Shown in pieces: positions 20,685 through 31,072 of a DNA stretch of 64,000 nt. Position 1 is the first letter of the stretch, and the number at the start of each line of letters is the position of its first letter. Made by a program: the position numbers and the translations under genes. The stretch spans positions 2,235,447-2,299,446 of the forward strand of contig CM020620.1 of NCBI GenBank assembly GCA_009829735.1, in the 5' to 3' direction. The notes under the pieces are model-generated. The model was not told the DNA's origin and did no database searches. It saw only the letters and a program-made list of their open reading frames with translations. The DNA is from Pyropia yezoensis. Taxonomy: Eukaryota; Rhodophyta; Bangiophyceae; Bangiales; Bangiaceae.

Positions 20685-20695
20685 CAGTGACTCAC
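20651..20695 (-). repeat. Right terminal inverted repeat of the pogo-like element
   Basis: Reverse complement of the left repeat. The stop codon of the transposase frame (TGA, 20682-20684) lies inside it. Confidence 0.85.
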
Positions 20696-20874
20696 AGCCG
20701 CTGCGGCGTGCCGCCCGTCCTGGGACGTCCCCCCTGACGGCCCAGCCGATCGTTCGCCTCTGCTTCGCCGCCGACCGCCGCCTGTCCCCCATCGGCCGTG
20801 TGGCCGAATGGCCATTTACCGGTCGTTGCCAGAGATTGCAAAGGGGGTCACTGGTCGACATTTGGCACCTACTA

Positions 20875-21103
20875 CAGTGCGACCCCTCACTTGGCCGCCC
20901 CGCAGTTGTGCCGATCGGCATAACTGAGGGGGGGGTACGCGTGAAGTGGCCCGGCCGGGCGGCTCATATACGGGCGATTGACGGGCGCTGATTGGCTCAT
21001 ACCGTCCAGATCGCTGAAATCCGAACATCCCAGGACAACTGTCGGACACTGGAAGGGGGGCCACCTCCTTGGTCTACCCCAGGGCAAGTGAGGGGTCGCA
21101 CTG
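20875..21103. mobile_element. 229-bp mariner-type MITE
   Basis: Perfect 19-bp terminal inverted repeats (CAGTGCGACCCCTCACTTG at 20875-20893 and its complement at 21085-21103) are flanked on both sides by TA (20873-20874 and 21104-21105). TA duplication and a CAG-type start are hallmarks of Tc1/mariner/pogo non-autonomous elements. The 190-bp interior has no coding capacity. It lies 180 bp beyond the pogo-like element but its termini are different, so another transposase probably moved it. Confidence 0.85.
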
Positions 21104-21105
21104 TA

Positions 21106-22611
21106 AAGCTACCTGTCTATTGGCATTTGCACGGCGAAGGGGCGGGGGGGGGGGGGGGGAGTGGGGGGGTGGGGTTGTTGTCAATGCCCGTCGGCGGCCG
21201 GCGACGTGGCGTCGACGTGGTCGGGGCACCGGCCCCCCCGCGCAACGCCGTCGCCACCCAATGGCGGGCGCGGCCGGGCGGCCGGGCCGGGCGGGCGCCC
21301 CCCCTTACATGCACAGCGCGGGGCGGTCTCGCAGGAGGATGCGCGGCCAACGCTGGCGGGGGTGGAAGAGGTGGCGGCGGAAGAGGACGACCCCACGGCT
21401 CCCGTGCCACATTTACCCGCTGCCGGCGCGCAGCGTCTGGAGTTGATAGAGGCACCCCGCCAGCTGCTGCCACCGCCGTCGCTGCGTGACCAGCCGCCCC
21501 GTCTTGCTGGCGAGATGGGGTGGGGGGCAATCTTCCAACAAATATAGGGGTGGGGATGGGGCCGGGCCTGCAGCCGGCGAGGGGTGGGGAGTGGCCCTCT
21601 GTCGTGGGGGGCCGCGACGGCGTGTCGAGTGGGTGGTGCAGTGCCGAAGGGTTTCCCGCGGCACCTTATTGGCGGGGGTGCCTGGCGGCAGTGAGAGGGG
21701 GGGGGGTGGGGCGTGGCGAAGTGAGGACCATGATGGGGAGGCCGCGTACGTCAACATAAAACACCAGATAGGAGGAAGAGCGAGTAGGGTGAGGGAGGAG
21801 TAAACTCTAGGGAGCGGGGAACCGGAGGAGAAAAAAAACAAGGTCACCAAGTGCCAACGGTGGGAGAGGCGCGTCTGGTTACTTTCCCCGCTTTATGGCC
21901 AGGCGGGGGGGAGGAATGCCGCACGGCGAGGGCAGCTACTTAGGTACCCATCTTCCCGCCCAGCGTGGATGGGGGCGGGGGGGGGGGAAGGCGGGGCGGG
22001 TAGACAATCGTCTTGCAAGCAAGGTCAAAGGAGCTGAGCCGCCGCCGCCCCACCGCCTGCATTGGGCAGCGACGGTCGGCAGCCGGCGGGTGGGCGGGGC
22101 CTATCGCCGGCGGCCAGCGCCACGCCCATGGCACAAGGGGTACCTGCCGGGGGCGGAACATCGCCGGCGGCCAGCGCCACGCCCATATGGCGCGAGGGGT
22201 ACCTGCCGGGGGCGGAACGGAGCGGGATGGGTGGCGGGGGCGCGGGGGGAGTTCGCCAAAGAGAGGCGGCGGGGAGCAGCCGCGGCCCCCCCCTGCGGCC
22301 GCGCCGTGGTGGGGTGGCGGCTGCCGTCGTGTCCCGCACCCCCCCCCCCCCGCGGGCACGCCCGCTCAGCGCCACTACCCCCGCTGCCGAGCCCCGCGTC
22401 GTCGGGCCCGCCTGCCGCGCGGCGACCGGGTGCTACCAGCCGCAGTGTCCCCGTGTGGGGCGCCAAAGGGGCGGGCAGGGGCGGCGCAGTACCCCACCCC
22501 CCTCAAGAGGTAACGGGCGCCCCACACCTACAAGTGGTGTGGTTACCCTGCCCCCCGCCCCCCCGCCCGACACACCGCCCCTGTACCTTCCCCCCTGCTG
22601 CTCCCGCTGCC
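21106..22611. other. Gene-poor GC-rich interval downstream of the carbamoyltransferase
   Basis: I see no full gene. One minus-strand stretch (about 21505-21412) reads as a compact 32-residue segment after a possible acceptor CTCGCCAG and ends in a stop. It could be a terminal exon, but I cannot find its partner exons. A two-copy tandem repeat is listed separately. Confidence 0.3.
22103..22218 (+). repeat. Two-copy tandem repeat of about 58 bp
   Basis: Copies at 22103-22159 and 22160-22218 share ATCGCCGGCGGCCAGCGCC at the start and GGGGTACCTGCCGG later. They differ by a few bases and a 2-bp indel. No function is evident. Confidence 0.85.
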
Positions 22612-25602
22612 CTATCCCCCCCGCTCCGCCACTACCAGCCGCAGGTCCACCAGCCGCCGCACCGCGGCGCGCACGCGCGCGAGCACCCCGCCCTGGTCGC
22701 CCTCCTCCACGACCGCGCCCCGCCGCCCGGCGTCACCGCCATGGCCACCGTCCCCGTCATCAAGGCCCGTGTCGTCATTGCAGTCTTCCTCCTCCTCCTC
22801 CTCCTCCTCATCGTCATCTTCAAACGCGTCGGCGAGGTCAGCCACCTCGAGTCCCTCCCCCCCCCACGACGCTGCCAGCGCCTGGAGGACGAGGAGGTCC
22901 AGCTCGGCCGCCAGCTCCACCGCCGCTGGTGGCGGCGGCGTCTCGGGCACGTAGCCGCCGGCAAGGGTGGGCGGCGGCGGCCGCGGGCCCGTCCGGAGAG
23001 TCACCCGCGACACGGCGCCGGCCGCATCCGTGACGGTCGACGCGGAAAAGGGGACGGTGCCGGGTGCAAGGGCGACCGTGACGGGGCCCCAGGTGGCCCA
23101 ACCGGGCGGCGATGCGCCCCCTCCCGCCGCCCCCCCGGCATCCCCACCACGCCCGCCGTCGACACTGGGCGACGGCGGCGGCGACGGCAGCGCCGACGGG
23201 CGCACCGTCACGCCCACCCGGCCGCCGAGAACAAGCAGGTCCACCCCCCCCCCGGAACCCAGCAGCAGCTCCACCGCGTCTGCCGGCGTTTCCACGAGCG
23301 GCTCCCCCGCCGCGTTGGCCGACGTATTCAGCAGCACCCCCACCCCTGTCCGCGTGGCGGTGGCGCCGAGGAGGGCGTACAGCCCCGGCGCACCCGTTTC
23401 CGGCTCTACCACCTGCACCCGCGCCGTGCCGTCGGCGTGGACGACCGCCGGGAGGCGGGGCGCCCACTCGGGCCGCACCCCCACGCACGCCGACATCCAC
23501 GGGCTGCCGCCGGGGGCAAAGTAGGTGTCCGCGTCGGCGGCGCGGACGGCGGGCGCAAATGGGCGGAACGCCTCCCGCCGCTTGACACGCCCGTTGAGGA
23601 CCCCCCGGGCGGTGGGGGAGGTGGCGGCAGCGAGGAGGGAGCGGGCGCCCAGGGCGCGGGCGCCCAGCTCGGCGGGGCCGTCCACCCACGCCACCACCCC
23701 ACCCGCGGCAAGGACGTCAGCCGCCGCCGCCACCGCCGCGGCGCCGTCGGGGTGGCGGACCGTGGCCACCCACGGGGCGTAGGCGGCAAGCGTCGCGTCG
23801 ACCGCCGCAGGGGGGTAGAGCGCCCCCGTAAACGGCACCAGCCGGGAAGAGGCGGACGGCGGCGACGACGGCGGCGGCGGCGGCGGCGGCGGCACCCCCC
23901 GCGCCGCCGCCCACCGCGCCGCCCCCACCGCCGCGCACCCGAGCGCAATTCCCTCATCCCCCGGCGCGGGCGGGACGGTGACCGTGTCAAAGATGGCGGC
24001 CCGGTGGATGGCGCCGACGAGCGACGAGTTGAGCGCCACCCCCCCCACCAGCACCAGGTGCCCCGCGCCGGGCGCGTCGCCCGCCGCCGCGCGGAGCGAC
24101 CGGAGGAGCGTCAGGGTGATCGCCTCGAGGTCCCGCTGCGCCACGGCCGCGAGCGCCGTGTAGGCCACCCACCGGGCGTCGGAGCAGGGGGCTCCCCCGC
24201 CGGGGGCGCCAGCCCCCGGGGGCACCCGGTGCCACTCGCCCGGGTAGGGGGCGGCCGCCAGGCCGGGCCAGTTGATCTCAAACGCGCCCGCCGTGCCGGG
24301 CGGGGCGGTGAGGTCGCCGCGCATCAGCCACGGCGGCACGCCCCCCGACGCGGCGGGCGGCGCGTCGGCGGCGGGCGCCACCCCGTGGGCGGCCAGCCCC
24401 TGCACCTTGCCACACGCGTTCCAGTCCCCAAAGATGTGGGACGCCACCCGCGAGTAGGCGGCGCCCACCCCGTCGAGCGCCTCAAAGCCGTGGTTGGGGG
24501 CCTCCCCGGGCGCCCGCGCAACCGCCCAGCGCTTCCAAAACCGCGTCAGCGGCAGCCCCGCCGCCCCACCCTGCACCGCCGTCGCCGCTGGCGCCGCCGC
24601 AGACGCCGCCGCCGCGGCGGAGGCCGCGGTGGGGGCAGCGTACAGGTAGGCGCTCTCCGACTCGCGGCACCCATATGGCGCGGCGGCCACGCCCTTGTCG
24701 GCGGGCAGCTCGTGGGCCTCCCCGCCACGGCCCGGTGCCCACGGCAGCTGCAGGTCGTGGAGGTACTCCCCCGGCGGGGCGGCGGCGAAGCCCGCAGCGG
24801 CGGCGGCCATCTCCCGGTACGCCTCGCCCATGCCATCCATGACCACCACCAGCGCCGCGGCGGCGCCACAGCCCCACACCCCCGACGCGGCGTGCGCGAG
24901 GTGGTGGCTCACCTCCGTCTGGGGGAGGCCGGCCCCCCCCGGCCCGCCGCCAAGGACGTTGCCGGGCGCCGCGTAGGCGGCGGGGAGGGTGCCGGTCGCC
25001 ACCCCAAACGCCAGCCGGTCAGTGGCCTCGAGCCCCGCCACCCGCTCGTGGTGGTTGTTGACCACCACTCGCACCACCGCCGCCGCTGCGGCGGCAGCGT
25101 CGGGGAAGTCTGGCAGGTGGGCCAGCGCGTGCGCAACGAGCGACGCGGTGCCCCCGCCGTCGTGCTTACGCCGGCTGTGCCGCTCCTTGGCCGACGCGTA
25201 CAGGAGGGTGGACGTTGCCGCGTCCACCACCGCCACGGAAGTGTCGTGGGAGTACTTGTTGATGCCCACCACCAGCGCCGGGCGGGAAGGGGGGGGAGGG
25301 CGCGCCCCCCTGCCGGCCGCAGCGCGTGCCGCCGCAGCCGCCGCCGCCGGGGGGGGGCGCCGCCCGAGGGGGGGGTGCCGCCGCCGCGGCCGCGGCGGCC
25401 CGCCGACGGGGCTCCCACGGCGCCACCCCGCGGCGCCGTACCAGCTGCCGGTCGTCCACACACAGGCGGCGGCGGCAGTGAGGGGCGCGTCGCCGCGGGC
25501 GACCAGTGCACGGCGGTGCACCCGCGGGGGTGGGGGGGTGGGGGGGGGGTGCCCGCCCAGCGGCCCGCCCGACGAGACCACAAACGCTGCCAGGAGGGAC
25601 AT
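22612..25602 (-). CDS. NodU/CmcH-family O-carbamoyltransferase, probably plastid-targeted
   Basis: Single exon, 996 residues. This family transfers a carbamoyl group from carbamoyl phosphate, through a carbamoyl-adenylate made with ATP, to a hydroxyl of a sugar, antibiotic or other metabolite. N-terminal (Kae1-like) motifs are GINKYSHDTS (113-122), HHLAHAAS (233-240), VVMDGMGE (253-260) and GKVQGLAAHG (398-407), then GGVALNSS and PAPGDEGIALG. The C-terminal domain has ELGARALGARS, REAFRPFAP and GVGVLLNTSANAAGEP. The N-terminus MSLLAAFVV plus about 100 Ala/Pro/Arg-rich residues resembles a red-algal transit peptide. Compared with bacterial members of about 570-600 residues it carries Ala/Gly-rich insertions and an acidic (Asp/Glu)n C-terminal patch. 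The acceptor substrate is unknown and there is no pathway context nearby. Bacterial ancestry is an inference. Confidence 0.85.
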   Translation of the reverse strand: MSLLAAFVVSSGGPLGGHPPPTPPPPRVHRRALVARGDAPLTAAAACVWTTGSWYGAAGWRRGSPVGGPPRPRRRHPPLGRRPPPAAAAAAARAAAGRGARPPPPSRPALVVGINKYSHDTSVAVVDAATSTLLYASAKERHSRRKHDGGGTASLVAHALAHLPDFPDAAAAAAAVVRVVVNNHHERVAGLEATDRLAFGVATGTLPAAYAAPGNVLGGGPGGAGLPQTEVSHHLAHAASGVWGCGAAAALVVVMDGMGEAYREMAAAAAGFAAAPPGEYLHDLQLPWAPGRGGEAHELPADKGVAAAPYGCRESESAYLYAAPTAASAAAAASAAAPAATAVQGGAAGLPLTRFWKRWAVARAPGEAPNHGFEALDGVGAAYSRVASHIFGDWNACGKVQGLAAHGVAPAADAPPAASGGVPPWLMRGDLTAPPGTAGAFEINWPGLAAAPYPGEWHRVPPGAGAPGGGAPCSDARWVAYTALAAVAQRDLEAITLTLLRSLRAAAGDAPGAGHLVLVGGVALNSSLVGAIHRAAIFDTVTVPPAPGDEGIALGCAAVGAARWAAARGVPPPPPPPPSSPPSASSRLVPFTGALYPPAAVDATLAAYAPWVATVRHPDGAAAVAAAADVLAAGGVVAWVDGPAELGARALGARSLLAAATSPTARGVLNGRVKRREAFRPFAPAVRAADADTYFAPGGSPWMSACVGVRPEWAPRLPAVVHADGTARVQVVEPETGAPGLYALLGATATRTGVGVLLNTSANAAGEPLVETPADAVELLLGSGGGVDLLVLGGRVGVTVRPSALPSPPPSPSVDGGRGGDAGGAAGGGASPPGWATWGPVTVALAPGTVPFSASTVTDAAGAVSRVTLRTGPRPPPPTLAGGYVPETPPPPAAVELAAELDLLVLQALAASWGGEGLEVADLADAFEDDDEEEEEEEEDCNDDTGLDDGDGGHGGDAGRRGAVVEEGDQGGVLARVRAAVRRLVDLRLVVAERGG

Positions 25603-26006
25603 GGTGAAAAGGTAAGCAGAGCGGGATGGGGAGGGGGGACCACGGGCGGGTGCGTACCTCAACGACGGCGAGGGAGGGCAAATGGGAGGCAAGGCAAGAG
25701 GGAGGGCAGTGACTGCATCCCCCGCGAAGGGGACAGTGTGGCGGCGGGAGCAGGATCCCGTGCACGGTGATCCCGTGGTGATCCGGGAAGGTCAATTGGG
25801 CCAATACGAGGGAGTTAACGAACAACCCCGTCCATAAAATGATCAGCGAAACTCCTATGTGACGCAGCCACGCTTGTTGTCGCGCTAACGACAATTGATT
25901 GGTCCACGTATTTATAATGTAAAATTGCTCCTGGCCACACGTTGAATCGGTTTGGCTCGGGTGGCATGATGCGGGACTCGTCGGTGGTGTACGGCGCCTC
26001 GTCGGT
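25603..26006. promoter_or_regulatory. Upstream region of the carbamoyltransferase gene
   Basis: These roughly 400 bp separate the carbamoyltransferase start from the hAT transposon. The distal part (25830-25930) is AT-richer, including TATTTATAATGTAAAATTG. It presumably contains the promoter. I cannot identify a specific factor site. Confidence 0.35.
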
Positions 26007-26253
26007 AAGGTTGTCACTTACCGATCGGTACGATTTTCTGTACCGTTTACCGATCGGTATCCCGGGATCCCGATACCGTATCGGTATCTCGGTATAATAA
26101 TTCTTCGGATAATTCTGCTTGACGGCACTCGGCCGGGCTGCCTGCTGTTCCCCAACCAGCGGAACCACGCGGACCGAGGCCCACCCAGGCCCACTCCACC
26201 CCATCCCTTCACCCTCACGCCCATGTTTTCCAATGCACGCCGAACCATACCGT

Positions 26254-29200
26254 TCAATCATCACTCACCACGGCACGCATGTCCACGGCAAACTGCTCCC
26301 CCGTCCTGCTCCCAACCAAGTGACGCAGGGGGAACTTGGCTGCGCGGAAGTTGCGCAACCGCCACACTACCTCTTGCGGATACCCGGCCACGTCAGTAGC
26401 TGGCAATGGGCAGGCAAGCTCGGGTACCGCGAGCACAGAAAAGTCGAAAACCATAAAGGGTGGTGCCTCTCCGCGCGGCTCTTGGGATGTCGCCTCGTCC
26501 GCGTCATTCAAACCCTCCAGGGCGTCAGTCCACCCCTGCAGGATATCAGCTGACGAGGAACCGCCATCGGTGGGTGCGTCCTCGTCGACGCCCACGTCGG
26601 GTGCGGCGGGAGGCGGGGCGGCAGTTGGCTCAGCAGGCAATCGGGCCCGCTCGCTCGCATCGAGCACGCGGTTGCGTGACTTGGAGCTGCCGCCCCGACG
26701 CCTGGTCTGGTCGTATGCAGACTTGACCGCAGTGATCTTGTTGATTGTGGCCAGCCCCATGCGGTTCCTGGCCTTCGTGTGCTGCGCGGCGTACTCCTTG
26801 AAGAGTCGCTCGACGGAGGCGGTCTGCGGCTTGCATCCGAGGAGGAGGGCAAACTTGGCCAGCTCAGGACACGTGCCACCCATCGAGAGAAATTCCCAGA
26901 ACTTCAGCCACGCCCACCCAGCGGCGCGGTACGACTGGTCGCTCGTTGGCGGCGGGGCGCAAGAAAGGCTCCCGATATCGCCAGTCAAAAATTCGAACGT
27001 CTGCTGGACGATGGCGTTGGCTTGCTCGCTCTCGTCCGGGGACCACTTAGCAAAGTAGCCGGCGGAAGCGTTTGCCAAACACGGAGCGGAGAAGAACGAC
27101 ATCGGCGTGGCCCGGCGATCTTGACTGAGAAGCGCCCGGGCTGCGCGCATGTAATGAGGGTGCAGGCAAAATGCCAAAAGGAAAATCACTTGCTCCTCCT
27201 AGGCCCACCGGCGCACCATGTTGTCACACAGACTGGCCCGGCCAGGATGGGTGAGAGCATTGGCCAGGTGCTGATAGAGGCACCCGTAGATCCCGAACGC
27301 GTCGGCCATCGTCGTATCGTCGCGCTCAAGGACAACCGAGGCCTCCGCAATCGGTCGGATGATCGTCTCCGCCGCGGCCAACTCGCTCCAGAAGCTCTCC
27401 GAACCCAATGGCTAAAGGGCGTCGGCAGCCGCGGACCCCAGCTCAACCACCAGACAGCGAAGCGCCCCGCGTACCCGGAGAAGGCTAGCCATGCACATCT
27501 GCAGCGAGCTCCATCTGGTCTCACAAACCGTGAGGATGGCGAGTGAAACACTGTAGATGCGGTTCATTGACGCCCGTGCCTGCGGTAGGAATTTGGCTGA
27601 CGACCGAACAAGGAAGCAGGCCGCAGTGTGGTATAAAACTCGATCCTCTCAGACACGTGTCAGTATCCCTCGGGGGAAAGGGACAGGTAACACAGAAAGG
27701 GGAACTACGAGAATGGTATGCCTGTTGCCTCACGTGCCTGCTCGCAGAGCAAACAGATACGCACGGTAGTGCACACGGGGAAGAGGAAAGCAAACGCGCA
27801 GTTGTCTTTTTCCTGAGGGCGCGGGCCAAGGGCGCCTCGCTGTCCCTCTTAACGTGCATCAGGGGGAGCCTCGGCACGTTGGCCAGGTAGCCCCCCCATA
27901 ACCCCGAGAGGCCCCGACCCGAGTCTAACCTCGTCAGGTCGGGGGCCACTATCACTACTAATTCTATTCCCACTCACTAATCTCACACTCAAATTCTCTC
28001 AAATCAAGTCCCTCACAAGTATGCAAAAACCCATCAGAAATCCCTCTCTCACGTGTGGATAGCGTAGTCCACCGCATCCCAGTGCCGGGCACGGGCCACG
28101 GCCGCCAACCATCACCACACGGCGGGCGTGTTCTGGCACCTGGTGCCCTCTGGTTGTAGTCCCGGGTCGGCGCCAAGTCGGGGCCAGGGATGCTACACGC
28201 AGCCACAGCAGCATCAGCCGTCGCGCGTAGGCTGGAGTCTCGGAGAACGTGCTTCATCAGCAAGTTGACCAGGTGGGCCAAGCAGCGTAGAAAAACCAGA
28301 TGTGGGTACCGCAATGCAAGAATCCGGCGAGCTCGGCCGCACTGTCCGGCGTCATCCGTACAGACGCATCCAATCGGGAAGTCGCTTTCTTGCTCAACCC
28401 CGTCAATCACGAACGCTATCTCGTTAGCCGTGGCGACCCCGTCGTGGACCCCGTCGTGGACGTAGCCCTCCTCCTTGGCGTACAAAACGAAGCGCTACGA
28501 TCCAATTCCGATCACAGCGCCAAGGACGTGGGTACCGTCAGATGTCTTGTAGCCATTAAGCATAAGCGTAGGTTTGGCTGACCCACGAAGGATGGCCTTG
28601 GTCACGCCTCGTGACTGCGTCTTGGCGAGGGCGGAAGCAGTGTCGAGGATTGCACCGCCCAGCTGGCAGCGGCTAGGAAGCCTCGGCACCGCCGATCGAC
28701 AAAGTACACGTACAAGATCGATGAACGCTTCACTTTCCACGAACGAAGACGGCAAGCGCCGATCGGCCACCAAAAGAAGCAGGCGCTTGTCCAGGCCCGC
28801 CGTCTCGGCCGATGACAGATCTCTGATGAAGTAGAACGTCAAGATCGCGTCTGATCTGCGGCGCTTCGGTCCCGGGGCGGCTTGACCTGCCTGCCCGCTT
28901 AGGTAGTTGCGTACCCCTTGAAACTGGGCGCTGCTCAGGCCCAGGCGTCGGCACAAATCTTGCTCCGACTCCTGTGACACAATACTTGCAGGGAGAGGGG
29001 GGGCGGCGTCCGGTGCAGCGTCCGACCGCCGATTCCCGCGCCCGCCGGCGTCAACGTCGAGGATAGAAGCGTCGAGAAACTGACAGGTATTTAGGTGTGG
29101 AGCCATCCTATCCGCCCGACCAGGGAGAGGCGCAGCAGGGGGGACGATCCCAATCTTGGCAATGGCCTCGTCCTCGCCGTTGCAGGCGGCCACAGCCTCC

Positions 29201-29334
29201 CGGTACTTTTCGTTCGCTGCCTCGCACCCAATGCAGTAGGCGACCCAGTACTTCGACGTGCAGCCATCCGCTCGCTTGTAGCGCTCGCCCGTCCGCCGAA
29301 ACGCCTTCCACACGGACATCGTCGTGGCCTGCAT
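26254..29334 (-). pseudogene. hAT transposase with three in-frame TAG codons and a solo-LTR insertion
   Basis: One reading frame runs on the minus strand from ATG 29334 to TGA 26254-26256. It begins with a BED-like Cys-containing region (WVAYCIGC), then a transposase core (CTDDAGQCGRARR, CLAHLVNLL, ETRWSSLQM). It ends in the hAT dimerisation block (ASVERLFKEYA, RNRMGLATINK). Interruptions are TAG at 28497-28495, 27414-27412 and 27201-27199 plus the solo LTR at 27627-28197. The frame on either side of the LTR is exactly preserved, with no indels elsewhere. Inactive cut-and-paste transposase; the residues lost at the TAG sites are probably Gln or Trp. Confidence 0.75.
27627..28197 (-). mobile_element. 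Solo LTR of the element-A family inside the hAT element
   Basis: These 571 bp on the minus strand match the 573-bp LTR of element A, starting TGTAGCATCCCT and ending TATACCACA in the element's orientation. They are flanked by the 5-bp duplication CGCAG (27622-27626 and 28198-28202). Several substitutions separate it from the element-A LTRs, so it is older than that insertion. It formed by LTR-LTR recombination after inserting into the hAT transposase. Confidence 0.9.
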
Positions 29335-30069
29335 CGTCAAGCCAGGGAGGGGGTACGGAAGGTCAGAGGTAGACGAAGGGAACAGTTAAAGGCCGGGCAG
29401 AGGAGTGCGCACGAGGAGACAGGGTGCTCAACGGTATGGGTGGGGAAGGGGGAGGGTGCGCGGCGACCGGCGGTCGGGCGGAGGTCTCCGGACAGGTGCC
29501 GCTTCGATCCGGTGCCAGGCGTCTGCGCCGCAGCCCCAGCTGAGCCAAAGCAAGGCTGCATGGCCAGTGACTGCGACCAGACGTGGCCACGGGGCCAGCT
29601 GGGCTGTGGGGTGGTACGCCAGGCTGTGGGGTGGTACGCCAGGCTGTGGTACCTGATGCGGCGACCAACGTAGGAGGCCTGTTTGCCAGTTGGGGCCAGG
29701 TAAGTCGGCAGTGGGCGGTCTCCAAACATTAAATACATATATCATTACCGTACCGAATCATACCGACATGTGAGCATATAGAAAATACCGTTTACCGATC
29801 GGGATCCCGACCGGTACGGATTTCGTGTACCGACCGAAAATACCAATCTGCCAACCTTGTCGTCGGGGCAGCCTCGTGGTGTGCTCACCGCTTGGGGAGG
29901 CCGGGCGGACTCGCCGGAGTGGGGAGGCAGGAATGCGGTCTCGGGGGGTCGCCCGCCTGTGGCGCCTACAGCTCATACCCGCCCCCTGACGACGCCGGCC
30001 ATCTCCTTCGCACTGCCGCCGGCCCCCGAGACGACGCCGCCCGCGTCGGCGACGACGCGCCCGTCCGAC

Positions 30070-30690
30070 CCCGGGGGGGGCGGCTGCAGCATGGGGGGGG
30101 GCGGCTGCTGCCTGGGCAGGCGGCGCCTGAGGCCAGGCGTGGGGCGGCCGCCGCTGGGCGGGGGGGGGGGCTGCGGCCGAGAGGGCGGCGGCCGCGGCCG
30201 GGGGTACGGAGGCTGCGGCCGGGAAGGGGACGGCCGCTCGGGAGGGGGGAGGGCGTTGCCGCCTGGGGGCCGGGGGCGACCGGCCGCTGCCGGGAAAAGG
30301 GTGGCTATCGCCGGGGCGTAGGGGCCACTGCGGCCGGGGGGGCGGCAGCCGTTGCGGAGCGAGGTGGGCGGCTGCCGCTGGGGGGGCTGCGGATGCGGCC
30401 GGGCGGGGGGCGGCCGCACCCGGAAAGGGGTCTTGTACTGGCTGCTGCGGCGGCGGGGAGCGGGCGGCCGCTGCCGGGGAGCGCGTGCCTGCGGCCAGAA
30501 GGGGGGCGGCTGCGGCCGGGAGGGGGCGTCTGCGGCCGCGGAGGGGGCGGCTGCTGGGGTTTCGGCCAGGGTGGGAGCCCGGCTACTGTCGGGGAGGGGG
30601 CGGCCACGGCCGGGCGGGGGGCAGGCGCCGCTGGCTGGATTGTGCCGCTGCAGCCGGGGGGGGTTCTGCTGCTGCCCAGGGGTTAGTGGC
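30070..30690 (+). repeat. G-rich minisatellite-like tract (GGCTGCGGCCGGG variants)
   Basis: Irregular repeats of a GGCGGCTGCGGCCGGGAGGG-like motif spaced 20-60 bp apart, with many G3-G8 runs on the plus strand. Long Arg/Gly-rich open frames are compositional. The region has high potential for G-quadruplexes. Confidence 0.55.
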
Positions 30691-31072
30691 CGTTTCCGGG
30701 AGTGGGCACTCCGCCCATTGTCGACTAAAGGTCCATTTCATATAGCTATTGCTGTTTTCTCAATTTTGTCCGATCCGGTCAAAGTCAAGATCAAGAGACA
30801 TAATTGGTTTTTCGCGCACAAATGCATATCCTTGGGTAAGTACGTGAAAATCGCCACAGTTTTAGTTGGCAGTCACTCTCAAATCAATCGGGTCTGAAAA
30901 CAAACCATGTCAACGCATCCGGCAATAACGGCCGCGCCGACGAGGCTGGCACATCGCCGACCGACGTCACCACCGTCGTCGGCGGCTCGTCCCCGCGCAT
31001 GCCGCTGACCGCACCAGCATCTGCTGTCTCGGGGTGCGCTGATCAGCTCGTGCCACCCCCGACTCTGGAGAT

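Larger units (their letters stand above)
18825..20695 (+). mobile_element. Decayed pogo/Tc1-like DNA transposon with 45-bp terminal inverted repeats
   Basis: Near-perfect terminal inverted repeats at 18825-18870 and 20651-20695 both begin GTGAGTCACTGTCAGAAAG. Each contains a direct repeat of TCAGAAAGTGACAAA-like sequence. They bracket a broken DDE transposase, giving an element of 1,871 bp. I could not fix a target-site duplication; TA does not flank the ends as drawn, so the true termini may lie a few bases away. Confidence 0.8.
26007..29858 (-). mobile_element. Decayed hAT-superfamily DNA transposon
   Basis: The ends are AAGGTTGTCA (26007) and, on the opposite strand, AAGGTTGGCA (ending 29858). 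Seven bases, TCGTCGG, occur just outside both ends (25999-26005 and 29860-29866). This is consistent with the 8-bp hAT target duplication carrying one change. Both ends have subterminal CGGTA-rich repeats around a shared CGGGATCCCGA palindrome (26020-26100 and 29745-29845). The interior encodes a minus-strand hAT transposase and is interrupted by a solo LTR. Without the LTR the element would be about 3.28 kb. Confidence 0.75.

Noticed and set aside
22103..22218. CRISPR-like repeat
   Set aside because: Only two adjacent copies with no spacers, in a eukaryotic context.
22612..25602. Carbamoyltransferase as part of a toxin or antibiotic gene cluster
   Set aside because: No biosynthetic partner gene is present in the window. 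The family is broad, so only a general carbamoyl transfer role is supported.
21895..25770. 1,291-codon plus-strand frame
   Set aside because: It lies antisense to the carbamoyltransferase and is Arg/Pro/His-rich. The minus-strand frame carries all family motifs.
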